DNA of 64,000 bases, taken from positions 1 to 64,000 of the forward strand of contig JAFLSN010000006.1 of the NCBI GenBank assembly GCA_022510905.1, read 5' to 3'. The notes beneath the pieces are model-generated. The model ran no database searches, was not told the origin of the DNA, and worked only from the letters and a program-made list of their open reading frames with translations. Source of the stretch: Treponema sp. GTDB lineage: Bacteria; Spirochaetota; Spirochaetia; Treponematales; Treponemataceae. A program made the position numbers and the translations under genes. The stretch's first letter is position 1, and each line of letters begins with the position of its first letter. This document shows, piece by piece, positions 59,382-64,000 of this stretch.

Positions 59382-61412
59382 CTAGATGCGCGGAACCCGG
59401 GGCTTCGCGAGGTTTTTTAGCATGTTCTGGAGCATTTCGTGCGCGTCTTCGGCGTTCACCTCCTTTGAAGGCTCGTGGTATTCCACAAGGGAGGCGGGGA
59501 TCTCGTCAAGAAAGCGGCTGGGCTGGCAGTCTACGGTGGCATTCATCTTGCGGCGGTGCGCGCAGCTGGATATGAGTAGCCGGTCTTGCGCCCTGGTCAC
59601 GGCCACATAGAACAGGCGGCGCTCTTCTTCCACCGCGGCCTCTCCTCCCTCTTCCACCGCGCGCGCGTGGGGCATGAGGCCTTCTTCCGCGCCCGCGATG
59701 AACACCACGGGAAACTCAAGCCCCTTCGCGGCGTGCACGGTCATTAGGTTCACCTTGCCCCTGTCATGCTCGCCGTCGTCAAGGTCGTCGCGGCTCAGCA
59801 GTGTGATCCGGTTCAGGTAGGCATAAAGGCTCGTGTCGTCGTTCTCGGGGTTGTTCTCCCACTGCTCCATGCTTTTTATTAGGCTTTCGATGTTCATGTA
59901 CTTGAACCGCGCGGCCTTTTCGCTCCTGGGGTTTTCGCCTATGAGGTGGTCAAAGTAGTTTATTTCGTCAACCATGGCGCGGACTTTCTTTGCGAGGCCT
60001 TTTCCGCCCAGCATGGGTTTTCCGCCTTCCACAACGGCGCAGAATGAGCGGAGCCCGTCCAGCGCGTCGCCGGCGAGCTTTCGCCCCTCGTCGCCTGAGG
60101 AAAGCACCGACTGCACCGCCTCCCACAGGGAGACGCCGAGCGATTTTGCGGCTTCGTTGAGCACTTCTACGGTCTTCCGCCCGACGCCCCGCCTCGGGGT
60201 GTTCAGGACGCGCAGGAGGTTCACGTCGTCGTCGTGGTTTGCGATTACACGCAGGTAGCTTATGATGTCCTTGATTTCCTTCCGCTCAAAAAAGCTGGTT
60301 CCGCCGCTCATGGCGTAGGGGATGTTCGCCTCAAGAAACGCTTCCTCTATTGCGCGGCTCTGCGAGTTCGAGCGCATGAGCACGCCGAAGTCCGAGTAGG
60401 CGCGTTTTTCTTCCATGGCGATTCCCTGTATGCTTTCCGCGATGAAGTCCGCCTCCGCCGCCTCGTTTTCGGGGCTGTAGACTTCAATCGGCTTTCCGTT
60501 TCCGCTTCCTGTCCACAGCTCCTTGTCCTTGCGGTTCGTGTTGTGCTTTATCACTCCGTTCGCCGCCGCGAGTATGGTGCCGGTGGAGCGGTAGTTCTGC
60601 TCAAGGCGGATTTCCTGCATTCCGGGAAAGTCGCGCTCGAAGCTCTCGATGTTCTGGTAGTCCGCGCCGCGCCAGCTGTAGATGCTCTGGTCGTCGTCTC
60701 CCACCACGGCCACGTTCTTTTCAGAGAGAAGGCGCATCATCTCGTACTGCTGGTGGCTCGTGTCCTGGAACTCGTCAACCATCACGTAGCGGTAGCGTTC
60801 CTTGTAGCGCGCAAGCACGTCGGGGTGCTCGCGGAAAAGCCGTATGGGAAGCACGATGAGGTCGTCGAAATCCACCGCGTTGTAAAGCCTGAGGCCCTCC
60901 TGGTAGCCTTCGTAGAGCGGGCGGTACATGTCGCTGCCGCTTTCCCAGTCCTTGCGCCCCGTCTTTATGTCGCTGAAAAGCACGCCTATCTTGTAGGTGT
61001 CAAGCACCTCCGCCGTGAACCCCAGCTCGCGGCCGGTTTCTTTTATGAGAGCGGCCCTGTCCGTCTCGTCGTAGATCGAAAAATTGGGGCGCCAGCCGAG
61101 CCTTTCTATGTCCTGCCTGAGTATCTTTACCCCGAACGCATGGAACGTGCTCACCGTGAGGTTAGGGAGCTTCCTTGCGGTAAGGCTCTTTATGCGGTCG
61201 GCCATTTCCTTTGCGGCCTTGTTCGTGAATGTGAGCGCCAGTATCGCGCTCTGCGGAATGCCGTGCTCCAGCATGTTGGCGATGCGGTAGGTGATGACGC
61301 GGGTCTTCCCGGAACCCGCCCCTGCGATTATCAGGATTGCCCCGTCAAGCGTGGTCACGGCGCGGTACTGTTCGGGGTTCAATGTGTCTCTGAGCGACTG
61401 TTCGAGCGGCAT
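59382..61412 (-). CDS. UvrD/PcrA-family DNA helicase
   Basis: This 676-residue superfamily 1 helicase unwinds DNA 3' to 5' in repair and replication. It has the Q-motif LNPEQYRAVTTLDG and Walker A IAGAGSGKTRVIT. Motif II is VDEFQDTS, motif III GDDDQSIYSWRGA, and motif IV LEQNYRST. Motifs V-VI appear as MTVHAAKGLEFPVV and VAVTRAQDRLLIS. The C-terminal Tudor-like tail of PcrA is short. ATG 61412 is chosen because a TACACT box ends 6 nt upstream. It is convergent with the signal peptidase gene, 3 nt apart. Confidence 0.93.
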   Translation of the reverse strand: MPLEQSLRDTLNPEQYRAVTTLDGAILIIAGAGSGKTRVITYRIANMLEHGIPQSAILALTFTNKAAKEMADRIKSLTARKLPNLTVSTFHAFGVKILRQDIERLGWRPNFSIYDETDRAALIKETGRELGFTAEVLDTYKIGVLFSDIKTGRKDWESGSDMYRPLYEGYQEGLRLYNAVDFDDLIVLPIRLFREHPDVLARYKERYRYVMVDEFQDTSHQQYEMMRLLSEKNVAVVGDDDQSIYSWRGADYQNIESFERDFPGMQEIRLEQNYRSTGTILAAANGVIKHNTNRKDKELWTGSGNGKPIEVYSPENEAAEADFIAESIQGIAMEEKRAYSDFGVLMRSNSQSRAIEEAFLEANIPYAMSGGTSFFERKEIKDIISYLRVIANHDDDVNLLRVLNTPRRGVGRKTVEVLNEAAKSLGVSLWEAVQSVLSSGDEGRKLAGDALDGLRSFCAVVEGGKPMLGGKGLAKKVRAMVDEINYFDHLIGENPRSEKAARFKYMNIESLIKSMEQWENNPENDDTSLYAYLNRITLLSRDDLDDGEHDRGKVNLMTVHAAKGLEFPVVFIAGAEEGLMPHARAVEEGGEAAVEEERRLFYVAVTRAQDRLLISSCAHRRKMNATVDCQPSRFLDEIPASLVEYHEPSKEVNAEDAHEMLQNMLKNLAKPRVPRI

Positions 61413-61489
61413 GGCGGAAGTGTAGCACAAAAGCGCTTCTTTGGGTAGCGGGGCCGCGCGGCGGAAGGCGGGGCGCGTTCCCGGGGCCT

Positions 61490-62563
61490 TTATGCCGGTG
61501 TATCGCGGAGCAGCCGGTACAGGGCGCGGGCCGAGTTTTCGGCGGTGTACGTCTCAAGGAGTCGCGCGGGGCTTTCGACCGGCTCCGCGAGCACCGCGTC
61601 GAGGTCAAGCGCCGGGTCGTCCGGATCAAGGTAGTGCGCGGCGCCTCCGTAGATTTCGGGGAGGCTAGTGCGGTCTGCAACCACGACCGGAGCCCCGCAG
61701 GACAGCGCCTCAAGCGGCGGAAGCCCGAATCCTTCAAAATAGGACGGGTGGATGAACGCCCTGCACCGCGACATGAGAGCCTTTACCTCCGCGTCCGACA
61801 CGTAGCCGGTCATGGTCACGTTGCCCAGCGTCCTCAGCTTTTCAAGCTCGGGGGGCACCACGTGGTTCAGCAGGGCCTTCCCCGAGACCACAAAACGCTC
61901 CGAGGGAAACATCTCCGCGTGATCCGCAACCCAGCGGAGGTTCTTGCGCACGGAAAGGCTTCCGAGGCAGAAGTAGAATGGCCCTTCCTCAAGCACGGGG
62001 AATTTCCGGAAGATGCCGTAGTCGGGGGGGAGCGCCCGGTAGGAAGGGCTCAGCCCGTTGGGTATGACCGTGACACGCTCCTCTGGGACATGGTACGCCT
62101 CGACTATGGTGCGCTTTGTGTATTCCGAGACGGCTACGACGGCTTTTGCGCTTTTCGCGATGCGGCGGTACATGGCGTTGCTGTACAGGCGGATGAGCCT
62201 GTCGCGGCGGCTGGTGTAGTCCTCGGGGTGGAGCCTCGCGTAGATGTCGTGCAGGTAGGCTATGCCGGGCGTGGCGTAGGGGCATGTGTTGCTGAACGAA
62301 AGGCTCGTGCCGCGCCGTGCCAGCACATGGCGCTGGAAAGCCCCGTTCGTCCAGCGCGGAAAGAACGTGGCGTCCACGCCAAGCACCGTGACGGCGATGT
62401 TCCTGTACGAGGGAACGCTCCGCGCGTTGCGCGGAAGCACCAGCTCCAGAAAACCGGGCTCCGCGATGCCGTCAAGCGCCGACACCGTGTCGATTGCCAC
62501 CCGCTCTATGCCCGTGAGGTTGTGGCACCAAGCCTCGCCGTTTATCAAAATCCTCTTCTGCAT
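61490..62563 (-). CDS. Glycosyltransferase family 4 protein
   Basis: This 357-residue GT-B enzyme opens with RILINGEAWCHNLTGIERVA, typical of GT4 enzymes related to mannosyltransferases. It has AVVAVSEYTKRTIVEAY, VTVIPNGLSPSYR and the donor-binding ending FIHPSYFEGFGLPPLEALSCG with the E-x7-E pair. It probably adds a hexose to an envelope glycan. The frame is open for another 470 codons upstream, but only through repeat arrays. The ATG at 62563, 6 nt after TATACT, gives a normal N-terminus. It stands alone between uvrD and the arrays. Confidence 0.85.
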   Translation of the reverse strand: MQKRILINGEAWCHNLTGIERVAIDTVSALDGIAEPGFLELVLPRNARSVPSYRNIAVTVLGVDATFFPRWTNGAFQRHVLARRGTSLSFSNTCPYATPGIAYLHDIYARLHPEDYTSRRDRLIRLYSNAMYRRIAKSAKAVVAVSEYTKRTIVEAYHVPEERVTVIPNGLSPSYRALPPDYGIFRKFPVLEEGPFYFCLGSLSVRKNLRWVADHAEMFPSERFVVSGKALLNHVVPPELEKLRTLGNVTMTGYVSDAEVKALMSRCRAFIHPSYFEGFGLPPLEALSCGAPVVVADRTSLPEIYGGAAHYLDPDDPALDLDAVLAEPVESPARLLETYTAENSARALYRLLRDTPA

Positions 62564-62569
62564 ATAACC

Positions 62570-62575
62570 AGTATA
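62570..62575 (-). promoter_or_regulatory. -10 box of the GT4 gene
   Basis: A perfect TATACT on the minus strand ends 6 nt before the ATG. The -35 region is weak (CTTCCG). Confidence 0.5.
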
Positions 62576-62639
62576 GCACACGCGGCGCAGGAACGGAAGC
62601 TGTTTATGCCGCCGGGCGGGCCGTGCGCAGACGCGAAAC

Positions 62640-63105
62640 TGCCGGAAACACGCCGGGGAAGGCGTGAAGAAAGTTTTGAAGGCCGGAAATGCCCCGGGGA
62701 AGGCGTGAAGAAAGTTTTGAAGGCCGGAAACACGCCGTGGAAGGCGCGAAGAAAGTTTTGAAGGCCGGAAACGAGCCGGGGAAGCAACGAAAGAAGTTTT
62801 GGAGGCCGGAAACGCCCCGGGGAAGGCGTGAAGAAAGTTTTGAAGGCCGGAAACGCCCCGGGGAAGGCGTGAAGAAAGTTTTGAAGGCCGGAAACACGCC
62901 GTGGAAGGCGCGAAGAAAGTTTTGAAGGCCGGAAACGAGCCGTGGAAGGCGTGAAGGAAGTTTTGAAGGCCGGAAACGAGCCGTGGAAGGCGCGAAGGAA
63001 GTTTTGAAGGCCGGAAACACCACCGTGGAAGGCGCGAAGGAAGTTTTGGAGGCCGGAAACACGCCGGGGAAGCAACGAAGAAAGTTTTGAATGCGGAAAA
63101 CGCAC
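62640..63105. repeat. 41-nt tandem repeat array B, about 11 copies, inverted relative to array A
   Basis: The word AAGTTTT recurs at 62671, 62712, 62753, 62794 and 62835 and then at 41-nt steps to 63082. Read on the minus strand each unit is close to TTCCCCGGGGCGTTTCCGGC plus CTTCAAAACTTTCTTCACGC. The first half is that of array A, and the second half is a diverged relative. The array therefore points the opposite way to arrays A and C/D. It begins about 75 nt upstream of the GT4 start codon. Confidence 0.92.
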
Positions 63106-63111
63106 CGTGGA

Positions 63112-64000
63112 GGTAATGGGAGCGCTCCCACGGCTTCACTTGGCGTGTTTCGGGGTAATGGGAGAGCTCCCACGGCTTTCCCGGCGTGTTTTCGGGCTTC
63201 GCGCGTGTGCGCACGGCTTCCCCGGCGCGTTTTGGGGCAATGGGAGCGTTCCCACGGCTTCCCCGGTGCGTTTTCGGGTTTCGCGCGTGTGCGCACGGCT
63301 TCCCCGGCGCATTTCCGGGCTTCGCGCGTGTGCGCACGGCTTTCCCGGTGCGTTTTCGGGCTTCGCGCGTGTGCGCACGGCTTCCCCGGCGTGTTTTCGG
63401 GCTTTTCGCGTGTGCGCACGGCTTCCCCGGCGCGTTTCCGGGCTTCGCGCATTTGCGCACGGCTTCCCCTGTGCGTTTCCGGGCTTCGCGCATTTGCGCA
63501 CGGCTTCCCCGGCGCGTTTCCGGGCTTCGCGCGTGTGCGCACAGCTTCCCCGGCGTGTTTTTAGGCTTCGCGCGTGTGCGCACGGCTTCCCCCGGCGTGT
63601 TTTCGGGCTTCGCGCGTGTGCGCACGGCTCCCCCGGTGCGTTTTGGGGCTTCGCGCGTGTGCGAACGGCTTTCCCAGCACATTTTCGACCAATGTGCGGG
63701 CACACTCTGCTTTCCCCGCGCGTTTTCGGGCAATGTGCAAACGCACTCTGCTTTCCCCGCGTGTTTCCGGGCAATGTGCAAACGCACTCTGCTTTCCCAG
63801 CGCATTTTCGGGCAATGTGCAAACGCACTTTGCTTTCCCGGCGTGTTTTTTGGCAATGTGCGGGCACACTCTGCTTTCCCGGCGCGTTTTCGGGCAATGT
63901 GCAAACGCACTCTGCTTTCCCGGCGCATTTTCGGGCAATGTGCAAACGCACTCTGCTTTCCCCGCGCGTTTTCGGGCAATGTGCAAACGCACTCTGCTTT
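63112..64000. repeat. 41-nt tandem repeat arrays C and D, running off the right edge
   Basis: About 21 units in tandem fall into three consecutive types that share the half TTTCCCCGGCGCGTTTTCGG. Type C1 (63112-63260) has a TGGGAG-CG/AG-CTCCCA dyad. Type C2 (about 63190-63680) has CGCGTGTGCGCACGG, with one C1 unit interspersed near 63240. Type D (63685-64000) has TGTGCAAACGCACTCTGC or TGTGCGGGCACA. The period is 41 nt (for example TGCGCACGG at 63331 and 63372; AACGCACT at 63781 and 63822). I see no gene here. Confidence 0.9.

Noticed and set aside
60234..61448. A 404-codon plus-strand frame opposite uvrD
   Set aside because: It is antisense to a gene with all helicase motifs and shows no signature of its own.
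62564..63979. N-terminal extension of the GT4 gene to 829 codons, and a 312-codon frame at 62604-63542 on the same strand
   Set aside because: The extension is repeat sequence without a start signal. The GT4 N-terminus begins normally at 62563 after TATACT.

Overview
The window looks like a chromosome segment of an anaerobic, GC-rich, Treponema-like spirochaete. Three things point there: an oxygen-independent (class III) ribonucleotide reductase operon, a NifU-like scaffold next to a GGGtGRT-family protein, and two Wzi-type outer-membrane barrels beside envelope glycosyltransferases. Several small secreted or cytoplasmic proteins resemble treponemal proteins of unknown function. The genus is an inference, because no rRNA is present. 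Most genes are compact housekeeping or envelope genes with 4-nt or slightly larger overlaps. No transposase, integrase, phage gene or cas gene was seen.

Layout. 1-13.6 kb: the start codon of a gene running off the left edge, then a sugar-nucleotide/envelope block (glycosyltransferase, UDP-glucose dehydrogenase, UDP-galactopyranose mutase, two Wzi-like barrels, an MGDG-synthase-like glycosyltransferase), thiI, a secreted hypothetical protein, a D-2-hydroxyacid dehydrogenase and an HMA-fold protein without its CxxC. 14-22 kb: the NifU-like/GGGtGRT pair, rdgB, a possible sigma-like protein, a DHH phosphoesterase, a small secreted protein, argF and a tRNA with a CAT anticodon. 22.8-26.9 kb: the nrdR-nrdD-(glycyl-radical/thioredoxin)-nrdG operon, in which the glycyl-radical tail of NrdD is encoded as a separate gene. 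27-37.8 kb: a secreted helical protein, signal peptidase, HemW-like protein, a 29-aa ribosomal-type protein, then dxs-folP-cdaA-cdaR-acpS-DUF2225-truA. 37.8-45.8 kb: priA, uracil-DNA glycosylase, leuC/leuD-type dehydratase, ruvA-ruvB-queA. 45.8-54.6 kb: a divergent xanthine-dehydrogenase-like trio downstream of two polysaccharide genes, then an RlmI-like methyltransferase and miaA. 54.6-62.6 kb: a small protein, a TatD nuclease, a long signal peptidase, uvrD and a glycosyltransferase.

The most unusual content is between the genes. Many larger gaps carry tandem arrays of short dyad-symmetric motifs at fixed spacing. Three loci carry a GTAGA-(AAA/TTT)-TCTAC core whose orientation alternates and whose spacing alternates 40, 41, 40, 41 nt almost without exception. 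Two loci (about 55.9-57.3 kb and 62.6 kb to the window end) carry strict 41-nt repeats with a shared half and a locus-specific half. Two loci carry 22-24-nt-period dyads, and two more carry loose dyad clusters. The long open frames across these arrays look like artefacts of stop-poor repeats.

Many genes have recognisable sigma70-type promoters (TTGAMN-N17-TATACT). In several, the -10 box lies only 6-8 nt from the start codon, which suggests leaderless mRNAs.
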